Below are positions 8,641 to 17,698 of a stretch of DNA of 64,000 nt, in pieces. Position 1 is the stretch's first letter. The number at the start of each line of letters is the position of its first letter. The translations under genes and the position numbers were made by a program. The notes under the pieces were generated by a model. That model ran no database searches. It was not told where the DNA came from and saw only the letters and a program-made list of their open reading frames with translations. The stretch spans positions 1,219,448 to 1,283,447 of the forward strand of contig CP054182.1 in assembly GCA_015709675.1 (NCBI GenBank), in the 5' to 3' direction. The stretch is from Ignavibacteriales bacterium. Its GTDB lineage: Bacteria; Bacteroidota; Ignavibacteria; Ignavibacteriales; Ignavibacteriaceae.

Positions 8641-10011
8641 CTATTTTTCTAAATTATATTTTTTAATTTTTGTATAGAGAGTTTTCTGGCTGATGCCCAG
8701 GTGCAGTGAAGACTGCACACGGTCCCAGTCATACTGATCAAGCACTTTTTTTATATGCTGCTTTTCAACGTCTTCAAGCGAAAGCTGCGCGGAAAACTCT
8801 TCGGCTGGCGGGTCAGGTTTAGCAGAAGATATTTTTGCCGGAGTTTTTGCTGAAGGAAGATAAAGATTATCCGGATATATAACGGGGCCGTCGCTGAAAA
8901 TGATTGCCCGCTCGATAATATGCTCGAGCTCGCGAATGTTTCCCGGAAAGTCGTAACTCATAAGAATTTTTTTTGCGTCTTCAGAGAGAGTCTTTGGTGT
9001 TCTTATGGGTGACTTTGCCGCAAGAAAATGGTTTGCCAGTACCGGTATATCCTCTGCCCGGTCACGCAGCGGAGGGATAACCAGGGTAATAACATTAAGA
9101 CGAAAGAGCAGATCTTTCCTGAAATTCTTCTGGTCTGATTCTTCCATCAGATTCCTGTTTGTAGCTCCCACCACCCGTACGTCAGAGCGGAGAGCGTTAA
9201 GTCCTCCCACTCTCCGGTATTCACCGTTTTCAAGAAAGCGAAGCAGCTTGGGCTGAAGATTCATGCTGGTCTCGCCGACTTCATCAAGAAAAAGAGAGCC
9301 GCCGTTTGCAATCTCCACAAGACCTGGTTTTGTATTTTTTGCATCGGTAAAAGCGCCCTTCTCAAATCCGAACAGTTCGCTTTCGAAAAGGGAATCAGGC
9401 AGTGATGCACAGTTAATAACTACAAATGGTTTTTTACTCCGCTCTGAATTTTGATGGATGAATTCCGCCATCAGTTCTTTTCCGGTTCCGGTTTCCCCCT
9501 CGATCAGGATATTTGAATCTGACCGGGCTGCTTTAAGAGCAAGATTGATAACATTTTTAAGGGCCTGGCTCTCACCAATGATCCTCAGAGGAATATCAGA
9601 ATGAGTCCGCTTGCTCAGCAGTTCATTTTTTATCAGCAGATCCTTGTGTTCAAGCGCTCTCCTGACCGAAACAAAAAGATTCTCAACATTATAGGGCTTG
9701 GTCAGGAAATCATAAGCCCCGATCCTGATACATTCAACCGCTTTGCTGATATCCATATCTCCCGTGAGAATAATAACAGGGAGCTGCGGATAGAGATCTT
9801 TTGCCTTTTTTAAGACCTCTTCACCTGAGATTGGCCTCATTCTGAGATCAAGCAGGAGCAGGTCATAAGGCTTTTTGCCAAGAAGTTCCAGAGCGGACTC
9901 CCCGTTCGAGACAGCATCCACTTCATAGCCGGCTTCTCCGAGCTGCTCGGTCAGCAGATAACAGAGCCCCTGATCATCATCAGCAGCGAGAATTCTTGGT
10001 TTTAAGGTCAT
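8641..10011 (-). CDS. NtrC-family sigma-54-dependent response regulator
   Basis: 456 residues with the full three-domain layout. The receiver (residues 1-120) has LAADDDQG, LLLLDLRM and LTKPYN. The AAA+ domain (about 140-380) has Walker A GETGTGKE, the sigma-54 contact loop GAFTDA and Walker B LFLDEVGE. The C-terminal Fis-type helix-turn-helix is VQSSLHLGISQKTLYTKIKKY. It should activate sigma-54 promoters after phosphorylation, probably by the hybrid kinase encoded immediately downstream. It is divergent from the lipoprotein gene at 10292, with 280 nt between them that could hold its targets, but I could not identify a convincing -24/-12 site there. Confidence 0.93.
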   Translation of the reverse strand: MTLKPRILAADDDQGLCYLLTEQLGEAGYEVDAVSNGESALELLGKKPYDLLLLDLRMRPISGEEVLKKAKDLYPQLPVIILTGDMDISKAVECIRIGAYDFLTKPYNVENLFVSVRRALEHKDLLIKNELLSKRTHSDIPLRIIGESQALKNVINLALKAARSDSNILIEGETGTGKELMAEFIHQNSERSKKPFVVINCASLPDSLFESELFGFEKGAFTDAKNTKPGLVEIANGGSLFLDEVGETSMNLQPKLLRFLENGEYRRVGGLNALRSDVRVVGATNRNLMEESDQKNFRKDLLFRLNVITLVIPPLRDRAEDIPVLANHFLAAKSPIRTPKTLSEDAKKILMSYDFPGNIRELEHIIERAIIFSDGPVIYPDNLYLPSAKTPAKISSAKPDPPAEEFSAQLSLEDVEKQHIKKVLDQYDWDRVQSSLHLGISQKTLYTKIKKYNLEK

Positions 10012-10291
10012 TTTCCAACAAAATAAAGCCCAAATATAATAAAAGGGGGGATATTGCCCTGCCTGCTGCGATACGATGTGATATAGATTCCAACTGACAG
10101 GTCTGAACGATGGGACAAACTTTATCTCTTTGTTTTTTGTCTAATGTCTTGAATCAGATTCCAGACGGTTGACCGAATTTTCAAGACAGATCAGCTTCGG
10201 GAATACCCCGAAAATCATTCAGAATGAAGGATTATTCTGGCACAATGTATGTATTACAGGGTATGAACAGTTATTCACAAAAGGAGATACA

Positions 10292-11239
10292 ATGAACAGG
10301 TTAAAAAGATTTTTTCTCATACTACCGCTTCTCATCTTTGGTTTGACGGGATGTTCTGAAAACACAACGGACCCCGGTTCACAGGTTATTACTGATGATC
10401 AGGCGCTTCAGGAACTTGCGCTTGAAGATTCATCAGTACTTTCGTTCGAGCAGAACTTTAATGATGACGGAGCGATGGGTTTCTTCTTCGGAAAAACGCA
10501 GGAGGCAATTTATCCGCTTAAAATCGGAAGAAGAATCAGCAGCGTTACCAGGCAGTTCAGCAGAGAACTTATTGGTGACAGTGCTTACGTTACGGTAACT
10601 TCAACCTATACGGGAGTGATGATTATTGCAGCCAGTTTTGAACCGGTTACACCGGGAGATACGACGGTTACTGCTGATACGGTTATTCAGAAACCATTTA
10701 CCTCTGAGGTAGTAAGAAAACTGATTTTCCGCAAGGTTAACAATAACCCGAACCCCCGCAATAACTGGAGACTTGTTGCAGTCTCTCTGCCTTCCGGAGG
10801 AACGGTAACCAATAATGTGTCTATCAACAAAGCAGTGCTAACCTACGCCAATGGTGACTCACTCGTGATTACCAATCCGAATGATTTTTTCCTCTCACGC
10901 AATCCCTCCGGCGCAAGAAGGGACATCCCAGTGCTCAACCGGAATGCGACCGTTACTTTGAGGGTAGAGATTTACAGCACTTATGCTGATGATGATTTTG
11001 TAATACTTACCCACGGAGCCAACCTCCGCGGATTCTTTAGAGTTAAAAAGCGCCTTGAACTGATTTCCTCTGAACCGTCAGGAGCTGGATTTGTCAGAGT
11101 GTATTCTCATACCTTTGCTTCGGGCAGTGCTCCGGGACACTTCCACGCCATAATTGACGCAATGCCGCGCGGTGTAGTGTTTGATTCAGGCGCCGCGGTA
11201 GAGAATAAATCCTGGGGAGTTCCTTATATCGTCAGATAA
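10292..11239 (+). CDS. Outer-membrane-type lipoprotein, function unknown
   Basis: 315 residues from ATG 10292, chosen because AAGGAG lies 6 nt upstream and because it opens a lipoprotein signal peptide (MNRLKRFFLILPLLIFGLTGC, lipobox LTGC). The frame is open further upstream, but that extension has no signal. The mature part is Ser/Thr rich and beta-like, with no family I recognise. The last 100 residues contain a run of conserved-looking aromatic and His residues (PGHFHAIIDAMPRGVVFDSG). It leads a plus-strand cluster of envelope genes and is followed by a terminator-like hairpin. The 280-nt leader from 10012 shows no other gene. Confidence 0.75.
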   Translation: MNRLKRFFLILPLLIFGLTGCSENTTDPGSQVITDDQALQELALEDSSVLSFEQNFNDDGAMGFFFGKTQEAIYPLKIGRRISSVTRQFSRELIGDSAYVTVTSTYTGVMIIAASFEPVTPGDTTVTADTVIQKPFTSEVVRKLIFRKVNNNPNPRNNWRLVAVSLPSGGTVTNNVSINKAVLTYANGDSLVITNPNDFFLSRNPSGARRDIPVLNRNATVTLRVEIYSTYADDDFVILTHGANLRGFFRVKKRLELISSEPSGAGFVRVYSHTFASGSAPGHFHAIIDAMPRGVVFDSGAAVENKSWGVPYIVR

Positions 11240-11250
11240 ATGAAGTTTGC

Positions 11251-11300
11251 TCTGCCGGGCCTTTTCTGAGAAAATCAGAGAAGTCCGGCAGGGAATTTTT
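11251..11300 (+). terminator. Probable rho-independent terminator or attenuator
   Basis: An imperfect hairpin pairs CTGCCGGG-CCTTTTCTGA with TCAGAGAAG-TCCGGCAG and is followed by GGGAATTTTT. It sits just after the first lipoprotein gene and 34 nt before the second, so it may separate or attenuate their transcription. Confidence 0.6.
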
Positions 11301-11333
11301 GATTAGACTGATTACAATGGTAAATTTAAGGTT

Positions 11334-12248
11334 ATGAAAAAAATAGTCCATATTGCAGCAATACTGCTTCTGATGCTTTACGCCGGATGCGGCAAGCCCA
11401 ATCCGGTTGAACTGGAAAACCCCGCAGCCACCGGCGATGAACAAAGTGTTATCGAAGTGATTTCGGCGAATCCGGAGCAGACCACCTCCCCGTATGGTTA
11501 TGATACAACAGCATTCTTCCGGCCGGAAGATGTATCGCTGAATTATGGATCTGCACTTTTTATTGCACGTAATCAGCTTTTTACCGGAGATTCGGTTTCA
11601 GTTACCAGTTTCGCGGAGCTTTATCTATATGACCGTACGCAGCCGGTTCGTGATCAGAACAACAGAATAATTTCATACAAAACCAAAAAAGCTGATTTCC
11701 TGAGAATCAATAATTTTCAGGCGCGCGAAGTTGCTCATATGATGGGCTGGAGGCGGGGCGGTGTAATTACCGATACCCTGCTTGGTCCTAAATACCGTCT
11801 GTTCGGAAGAAGAGGACATATGAGTCCTGATTTTGAACTTGGCTCGTCAGCCAGTATGGATATACGGATAAAACTGCCGGGACAGGGCCCGGTGCAGATC
11901 AGCTCTTCGCTGCCGGTGGATATTACAGGTAGTGTAAAACGCATACGGCTTAATGGCGCGGATGCCATGCAGATTAACTGGAACAGCATACCCGGCTCCG
12001 GTGAGGTTGAGGTGCTAATCGGCGCGCGTCTGATTGCAACAGGTCAGATGATTCCTTTTTACCGGATTAAAACCCGTGATGATGGTCAGTATATAGTTCC
12101 TCCTTCGCTGATGCGGGCGATTCCGCCGGCACGCTTCGGCCCTCCCGGTGTAACTCTGCTCAGAAAAAAGCAGATGGTTTCCCCGTTGCTTGAGGAGGGA
12201 TTATATATTGCCGCATTTTCTGCATACACAATCAGGCCGGGGAACTGA
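11334..12248 (+). CDS. Lipoprotein of unknown function
   Basis: 304 residues beginning MKKIVHIAAILLLMLYAGC, a lipoprotein signal with lipobox YAGC. The body contains short beta segments and a Pro-rich C-terminus (IPPARFGPPGVTLL) but no motif I can assign. Its stop lies about 20 nt before the next gene's ATG, and possibly overlaps that gene if the latter uses an upstream non-ATG start. It is likely co-expressed with the barrel/transglutaminase protein as part of an outer-membrane assembly; this is inferred from gene order only. Confidence 0.7.
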   Translation: MKKIVHIAAILLLMLYAGCGKPNPVELENPAATGDEQSVIEVISANPEQTTSPYGYDTTAFFRPEDVSLNYGSALFIARNQLFTGDSVSVTSFAELYLYDRTQPVRDQNNRIISYKTKKADFLRINNFQAREVAHMMGWRRGGVITDTLLGPKYRLFGRRGHMSPDFELGSSASMDIRIKLPGQGPVQISSSLPVDITGSVKRIRLNGADAMQINWNSIPGSGEVEVLIGARLIATGQMIPFYRIKTRDDGQYIVPPSLMRAIPPARFGPPGVTLLRKKQMVSPLLEEGLYIAAFSAYTIRPGN

Positions 12249-12271
12249 TCAGGAATTTACTTCTGGTAAGT

Positions 12272-14206
12272 ATGATTGCCGTTATGACAATTCAGGCACA
12301 AAGCAGATTCGGAGTTACCGGAGTATATCCGGTAAGCTCCTCAGGTACAGCTCTCCTCACTCCGATGGAGTCACTCCCCTGGATGAACCTTCCGCTTAAG
12401 GACTGGGGATTTATGCTTGATGCCGGAGCCGGATTAAACGGAGATGCAAGCGGCCAGCTTTATGCGATTTCCCTGGCTAAGAGAGAGGGCAGTCATTCAT
12501 TTCTCCTCAGATATACTCCTGGATATATTCGGGAGTTTTCTCTGGTGAAAAGCGATCAATATCTTTCAGGGACAGGCGGTAGTTATCTTACAGCGCTTCT
12601 TCAGTACAGGGAGCTGTTTGGCGCAGGATATGGATATGAATTTGATGAAGATTTCTCCGCGGGGGTTACCCTGCGGAATTTCAGCCGTAAAACCGAAGAT
12701 AATTCCGTTGGTGTCGTATTTACTTCCGATACCCTTTATCTGCTGAGTGAAAAGGAAACCGTTACACGCAGCCGCTGGCAGTTTGATCTTGGCGCCGCAT
12801 ACCGTTTGTTGCCGGGTCTGATGATTAATCTTTCTTCCCATAATCTCTATCTGATCAGCCAGGAGACAGAAGGGGATATATACAACTTTTCGGATGCGGT
12901 GAAATTTTCCGCCGGGGCTGACTGGAAACCGTTTGCTTCACTTGGTGTATCATTTGCGGGAGAGTCAGACGGATCGCTGCTGGCAGGTGTCTGGTGGAGC
13001 GGAGGGGCAGGCAAAGTTCAGTATACCGCCGGTTCCGGATGGTTTTACGATAACAATTCCTCTGATGCATCCGGATTTCAGCCCTCAGCAGCATTCAGAT
13101 ACGGAAATGCCGGGCTTTCAGCAGGGGCGGTGATATACACGAAGAAAAGAACGAGCAGTCAGGAAGAATTCGAACGGAACAGGATTACCTCCCTGATTAA
13201 TGACGGATATTCAGGAGACCGGTTTACCATATCACTGCAATATTTTCTTGAAGCACGCAGTTCCGGATCTCTGACGGTTGAGGATGTAACAGTAATTGAA
13301 AATATCTATACATCCCTCGCGGGTGAATATGCCGAACGCCCTTTCGCCTCAGCGCTTGTACGTAATCTTTCCGGCAAACCGCTGAAAGTGAGGATCGGAA
13401 GCGCCATTCAGGGGTACCATGAACAGCAGATTTTTTCTCCCGCGGTGTATATTCCTTCAGGAGATACTCTGCGGATACTGGTATATACTCTGGTAACGGG
13501 GGGGTATAATGAGAAAAAAAGCGTACTGGCGCAGGTAAAATTCTCTTTTTACGCCGGAGATGAGGGAGAACCGGAAGAAGAGATAGTAAAGCCGGTTCTT
13601 CTCTACGGGATAAACGCCTGGAACGGCAGAACCCGGGATCTGAATTATTTCATCGGAAGAGATATACAGGAACTTGGCAGCCGGGCAAAACAGATTATTT
13701 CGGATTCGGCGGGGTTTGCATTTGAGACTCAGCAGGCAAGACAGTTTGCTTATATCAGGGGACTCTATCAGACCATTGCAAAGGGATTAAGTTATGTCTC
13801 TGATCCTCTTGCGACTTCAGATTATGTTCAGTTTCCTCTTGAGACAATGCAGGTGAGAGGGGGAGACTGCGATGACCTGAGCGTACTCTTTGCCGCGCTC
13901 TATGAAAGTATTGGAATTGAAACGGCCCTGATTGATTATTCCGCTTCCTCAGGAATGCGGCACGTAACCGTGATGGTAAATACCGGTCTTTTTCCTGAGG
14001 AAGCATGGATGATAACCTCTAATGAACAGAAATACTTCATTAAAAAAGATATATATGGCGACGACAGAGTCTGGATTCCGCTGGAGGTTACGGAATTCAG
14101 GGGGTTTAATGAATCATGGGAGGCAGGCGCGGAGCGGTTTTCACGCGAGGCGATTCAGGAGTACGGACTGGTAAAAGGCACCGTAACGCTGATTGATGTT
14201 TATTGA
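12272..14206 (+). CDS. Outer-membrane beta-barrel-like protein with C-terminal transglutaminase-like domain
   Basis: 644 residues. Residues 1-320 show alternating aromatic beta strands typical of PorV/PorQ-like or OmpP1-like outer-membrane barrels (for example FGAGYGYEFDEDFSAGVTLR). A beta-sandwich-like linker follows. The C-terminal 190 residues hold transglutaminase-like motifs: GGDCDDLSVLFAALYE with the candidate catalytic Cys, and MRHVTVMVNTG with the candidate His. The ATG at 12272 leaves a clipped signal peptide. Reading nine codons further up to CTG 12245 gives a better one (IRNLLLVSMIAVMTIQAQ), so a non-ATG start overlapping the previous stop is possible. The domain combination suggests a surface or periplasmic processing role; no function is assigned. 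Confidence 0.7.
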   Translation: MIAVMTIQAQSRFGVTGVYPVSSSGTALLTPMESLPWMNLPLKDWGFMLDAGAGLNGDASGQLYAISLAKREGSHSFLLRYTPGYIREFSLVKSDQYLSGTGGSYLTALLQYRELFGAGYGYEFDEDFSAGVTLRNFSRKTEDNSVGVVFTSDTLYLLSEKETVTRSRWQFDLGAAYRLLPGLMINLSSHNLYLISQETEGDIYNFSDAVKFSAGADWKPFASLGVSFAGESDGSLLAGVWWSGGAGKVQYTAGSGWFYDNNSSDASGFQPSAAFRYGNAGLSAGAVIYTKKRTSSQEEFERNRITSLINDGYSGDRFTISLQYFLEARSSGSLTVEDVTVIENIYTSLAGEYAERPFASALVRNLSGKPLKVRIGSAIQGYHEQQIFSPAVYIPSGDTLRILVYTLVTGGYNEKKSVLAQVKFSFYAGDEGEPEEEIVKPVLLYGINAWNGRTRDLNYFIGRDIQELGSRAKQIISDSAGFAFETQQARQFAYIRGLYQTIAKGLSYVSDPLATSDYVQFPLETMQVRGGDCDDLSVLFAALYESIGIETALIDYSASSGMRHVTVMVNTGLFPEEAWMITSNEQKYFIKKDIYGDDRVWIPLEVTEFRGFNESWEAGAERFSREAIQEYGLVKGTVTLIDVY

Positions 14207-14224
14207 TAGTAACAGGAGTTTGTG

Positions 14225-14932
14225 ATGAATACAGCAGGAATTATTAAAACACTTTTTATGACGCTTCTGGCAGTGGTTCTGATCCAGAACGTATATATTG
14301 CTCAGGAGTTCCGGGCAGAGCGAGTTACTGGTGTGGTAAAAGCGCAGAAAGGATTGTCAGAGGAGTTTACTCCGGTTACTGAAGGAATGATTCTTAACAA
14401 GAACACACTGCTGCTTACCGACAAAAATGCATCACTAAGCCTTTCAGGAGACGGTGTACGCTTCACGCTCAAGCCGCAGGCGGCACTGCATCTGAATGAT
14501 CTGAGAAGAATGACAGTGGAAGAACTTCTCATGGCTCTGGCACTGGAGGAAATTCTGGATGCAGGAACCAGGAACGAAAAAAGCAATCTGAAGAATACCG
14601 CTATTTATGGAACGGAATCCGAGAAGAGTAATTCTGGCGGAAACTCCGATCTTGGTGTGCTGAGACTTAATGGGGCAAAGCAGCTGGCTGAAAACGGCTT
14701 TACCGAAACAGCAATTATTACGGCAAAGGATGTCTTCAGGAAATACCCTTCAACCGCAGGGATGGCAGATTACAGAATTTTTTTCGCGCAGCAGCTTATT
14801 AAGCATAAATTGTGGCGTGAAGCACTTGATGAATTTACGGCAATCCTTAAATTGGATATGGGTTCCCGGGAAAAACAGACCGTTACTGAATCTATTGAAT
14901 ACATCCGGCAGATGACAGCCGCGAAAAAATAA
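14225..14932 (+). CDS. FecR-like domain protein with TPR-like C-terminus
   Basis: About 235 residues from ATG 14225, preceded by AGGAG 7 nt upstream; the GTG one codon earlier is too close to the ribosome site. It has a signal peptide or membrane anchor (TLFMTLLAVVLIQNVYIAQ). Residues about 30-110 look like a FecR-type beta domain (RVTGVVKAQKGL through VRFTLKPQAALHL). Residues about 150-230 are helical with a tetratricopeptide feel (YPSTAGMADYRIFFAQQLIKH). FecR-like domains are usually periplasmic and sense or scaffold partners. It follows the barrel/transglutaminase gene by 18 nt, in the same operon. Confidence 0.6.
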   Translation: MNTAGIIKTLFMTLLAVVLIQNVYIAQEFRAERVTGVVKAQKGLSEEFTPVTEGMILNKNTLLLTDKNASLSLSGDGVRFTLKPQAALHLNDLRRMTVEELLMALALEEILDAGTRNEKSNLKNTAIYGTESEKSNSGGNSDLGVLRLNGAKQLAENGFTETAIITAKDVFRKYPSTAGMADYRIFFAQQLIKHKLWREALDEFTAILKLDMGSREKQTVTESIEYIRQMTAAKK

Positions 14933-14940
14933 GGAAAGCC

Positions 14941-15492
14941 ATGAACATTATACTTGCAGGTGACTCCCTGACAGAAGGGATGAATGTAACAGCACATTTG
15001 CCGGGTTACCGTGTGCTGAATAAAGGGGTCTATGGTGATAATCTTGAGGGGCTGATATCAAGGATTCACAGAGATGTAATCAGTAATAACCCTGACTTGC
15101 TCTTTATTCTTATCGGCACGAATGACTTTGCTCTGGGCAGAAGCAACGCGGAGATGATGATAAGCTTTAAAAAGATGATTGACCAGCTTGCCGGTTCTCT
15201 CCCGGACTGTTCAATATATATATCTTCTCTTCTGCCAACACGGGAGATTGAGAACCGGCCCAATGAGAGGATTGAAGAAATTAACCGTCATCTTGAGGTG
15301 CTGGTTAACGAGGCGGGTTTTGGGTTTCTCCCCCTGCACGAGATATTTACGGACGAAAGCGGTATGCTCCGTAAAGAGGCAACTACCGACGGACTTCACC
15401 TGAGCGAAAAAGGATATGATCTTTGGGCGGAAGTGCTGGAAAAATATATACGGTTTCACCTGTCAGAAAGAAAAAGCGCAGTATCTAATTAG
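14941..15492 (+). CDS. SGNH/GDSL-family hydrolase
   Basis: 183 residues with all main SGNH blocks: catalytic Ser in LAGDSLTEG (block I), Gly in NKGVYGDN (block II), Asn in IGTNDF (block III), and Asp-His in TTDGLHLSEKGY (block V). These enzymes are esterases or lipases, often acting on acetylated sugars or lysophospholipids; the substrate is unknown here. No signal peptide is visible, so it is probably cytoplasmic. It starts 8 nt after the FecR-like gene and closes the operon. An AT-rich repeat tract begins directly at its 3' end. Confidence 0.88.
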   Translation: MNIILAGDSLTEGMNVTAHLPGYRVLNKGVYGDNLEGLISRIHRDVISNNPDLLFILIGTNDFALGRSNAEMMISFKKMIDQLAGSLPDCSIYISSLLPTREIENRPNERIEEINRHLEVLVNEAGFGFLPLHEIFTDESGMLRKEATTDGLHLSEKGYDLWAEVLEKYIRFHLSERKSAVSN

Positions 15493-15780
15493 TAGTTAGG
15501 AATTAGTAATTAGTAATCAATGTACAATTTACAATGTACAAAGGGTAATCATAAGTCCTTGAATATTTGTATTCTTTGAAAATAGTAATGATAGCATCAA
15601 TTGGTTAAGCGAGGGATTTAAAGACATTCCTGATGATTTTTGAAAGGAAAAGGAGATAAACCGATCTAGAACCAGTTATCCGGGCGGTAAATGAAAGTAA
15701 GATGAGTAACCAACGTCTCCGTTGTTTCAAATTATTTTCTTAATAATTCTCCACTCTCCATTATCAACTATCAATTAGAA
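15488..15780. repeat. Intergenic AT-rich repeat tract
   Basis: About 290 nt without a gene. The left end has TAATTAG/TTAGGAATTAG-type units and an inverted pair around AATGTACAATTTACAATGTACA. The right end has CCATTATCAACTATCAATTAG. The same words recur at 19160, 21880, 23200, 25615, 26670, 35150 and 35220. No hairpin with a T-run good enough to call as a terminator was seen. Confidence 0.6.
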
Positions 15781-15783
15781 AAA

Positions 15784-16779
15784 CTATTCCTCTTTTTTGT
15801 CTCTGGTCATCAGGTCAAATGTTGCCTGACGGGGGTCTTTATCTTCAAAGAGGATATTATATACTTCTCTGGTAATAGGGGTATCAATTTCATATTTCTG
15901 AGCCAGCATGCGTGCGCTTCTGCTTGTCTCAACTCCTTCGGCAACCGCATTCATTCCGGCAAGGACTTCCTTCAGTTTCATGCCTGAGCCGATCTTTTCA
16001 CCAACATAACGGTTACGGCTGTGCCGGCTCATGCAGGTAACAATGAGATCGCCGATTCCGCTGAGCCCGGCAAATGTTTCCGGGCGTGACCCCATTGCAA
16101 TGCCAAGACGTGAAATTTCCGCGATTCCGCGCGTCATAATGGCGGCTTTAGTATTGTCTCCAAACTTCAGGCCGTCAATAATACCGGCGCCGATGGCGAT
16201 GACGTTTTTGAACGCTCCGCCCAGTTCAACACCGATGATATCGGTTGTGTTATATACACGGAAATAAGAATTGGAAAACGCATGCTGAATGACGCGTGAA
16301 GTTTCCTTGTCGGCTGAGGCCGCAACAACCGTTGTCGGGATATTTACCGATACTTCTTCCGCGTGACTCGGGCCCGAGAGTACTCCGATGCAGTTGCAGT
16401 CTGTTTCTTTATATACATCATGCAGCATCTGGGACATAGTCATCAGCGTCCCCTTTTCAATACCCTTCGAAACACTTACCAGAATGGTTTTTTTAATCAT
16501 CTCATAAGGTATCTGTACCATCACACTGCGAAGGAACTGTGAGGGGACGGCAAGGACAATCAATTCCTTATCAGCAACTGCTTCGAGCAAATTGTTCGAA
16601 ATAGTCATGCCCACGGGAAGAGGAATACCGGGCAGATATTCCGGATTGCTTCTGGTTTCCGCCAGAATCTTTGCATAATCAGTTTTGTATTCCCAGAGCG
16701 TGACCTGGTGGCTGTTATTATGCAGCACGATTGCTAATGTTGTTCCCCATGCTCCCGCACCCAATACCGCAGTTTTCAT
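15784..16779 (-). CDS. gpsA: NAD(P)-dependent glycerol-3-phosphate dehydrogenase
   Basis: 331 residues, the normal family length. The Rossmann motif GAGAWGTTLA is at the N-terminus, the substrate-binding segment VLSGPSHAEEV near residue 135, and the catalytic Lys region ELGGAFKNVIAIGAGIIDG near residue 190. It reduces dihydroxyacetone phosphate to sn-glycerol 3-phosphate for phospholipid synthesis in the cytoplasm. Its ATG overlaps the stop of plsY by one base (TGATG), so both are translated from one message and feed the same pathway. Confidence 0.96.
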   Translation of the reverse strand: MKTAVLGAGAWGTTLAIVLHNNSHQVTLWEYKTDYAKILAETRSNPEYLPGIPLPVGMTISNNLLEAVADKELIVLAVPSQFLRSVMVQIPYEMIKKTILVSVSKGIEKGTLMTMSQMLHDVYKETDCNCIGVLSGPSHAEEVSVNIPTTVVAASADKETSRVIQHAFSNSYFRVYNTTDIIGVELGGAFKNVIAIGAGIIDGLKFGDNTKAAIMTRGIAEISRLGIAMGSRPETFAGLSGIGDLIVTCMSRHSRNRYVGEKIGSGMKLKEVLAGMNAVAEGVETSRSARMLAQKYEIDTPITREVYNILFEDKDPRQATFDLMTRDKKEE

Positions 16780-17447
16780 CAGGATGAGGACTTTCCTGAG
16801 AAGGAGATTTTATTTTCTGTACCGCTGATCAGACGTGATATATTTTTTCTGTGGGTGAAAACCACAAAAAGGGAAATAACAATGAGAAACGGTAGCAGCG
16901 TCCAGTATCCTTCAATATGTGCATCAAACAAGTTTTCGCGGATAATGAGTGTTACCGGAATACTGAGCGCTCCGATCATGGAACCGAGTGAAACATAACG
17001 CCAGATAGAAACTATAATAATAAAGAGGCCGATGCCGATAAGGAGATCAACAGTGGTGACCGCGGCAAGAATGCCAAGTCCGGTTGCAACACCTTTGCCT
17101 CCCTTAAACCCTGCAAATACCGTAAAGACGTGACCGAGCATAGCTGCGCTTCCGGCAATTAACTGAACCAGAGTGAAATCATCAAACGGGGTTGCATTGG
17201 TAAAAGGGAAAACCTCCATTGGAAGCCGGGCAATAAAGACCACGGCAATCACCCCTTTTAATGCATCAATAAGAAGTACCAGAAGGCCAAACTTCCAGCC
17301 AAGCACGCGGAAGACATTGGTGCCTCCCATGTTTCCGCTTCCATGTTCCCGGATATCAATACCTTTTACCAGACGGCTGATAATGATACCGGTAGGGATC
17401 GACCCGACAAGGTACGACAAGATTACGATAACGAGCAAAAGCAACAT
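16779..17447 (-). CDS. plsY: Glycerol-3-phosphate acyltransferase PlsY
   Basis: 222 residues with several membrane helices. The conserved PlsY blocks are present: GSIPTGIIISR then DIREHGSGNMGGTNVFRVLG, and GHVFTVFAGFKGGKGVATGLG. It transfers acyl groups from acyl phosphate to the sn-1 position of glycerol 3-phosphate at the inner membrane. AAAAGGA directly precedes the ATG. It is the first gene of a two-gene operon with gpsA, which makes its substrate. The region upstream to 17635 (about 190 nt) holds no gene. Confidence 0.95.
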   Translation of the reverse strand: MLLLLVIVILSYLVGSIPTGIIISRLVKGIDIREHGSGNMGGTNVFRVLGWKFGLLVLLIDALKGVIAVVFIARLPMEVFPFTNATPFDDFTLVQLIAGSAAMLGHVFTVFAGFKGGKGVATGLGILAAVTTVDLLIGIGLFIIIVSIWRYVSLGSMIGALSIPVTLIIRENLFDAHIEGYWTLLPFLIVISLFVVFTHRKNISRLISGTENKISFSGKSSS

Positions 17448-17635
17448 TCCTTTTGAGCCCTTCTTAAAGGATTAAATGAATAGTGAACATTAAAATTAAT
17501 GAGAGGTAAAATGACAAACAAGCGGAAAAACAATGTTGATTTGATGCGGTTTTTGGCCAAACGAATAGTGTAAAATTCTTCCCCCGGGGGTACCCAAGTA
17601 GCTCCGCTCCGGCCCTTGTTTTAGCACAACACCTG

Positions 17636-17661
17636 TGTCTTGTCCTGATATAAGTTTACAC
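17636..17661 (+). repeat. IS left terminal inverted repeat
   Basis: 26 bp beginning TGTCTTGTCCTGA and ending TTTACAC. It pairs with 19064-19089 at 21 of 26 positions when that is read on the other strand. Confidence 0.88.
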
Positions 17662-17698
17662 TTTGGAACAGAAAAAGTTCTGGAAAGGAACCCAAAAC

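Noticed and set aside
10238-10252. TGGCAC resembling a sigma-54 -24 element upstream of the lipoprotein gene
   Set aside because: The -12 half should read TTGC at the right spacing but is ATGT, so the GC pair is missing.
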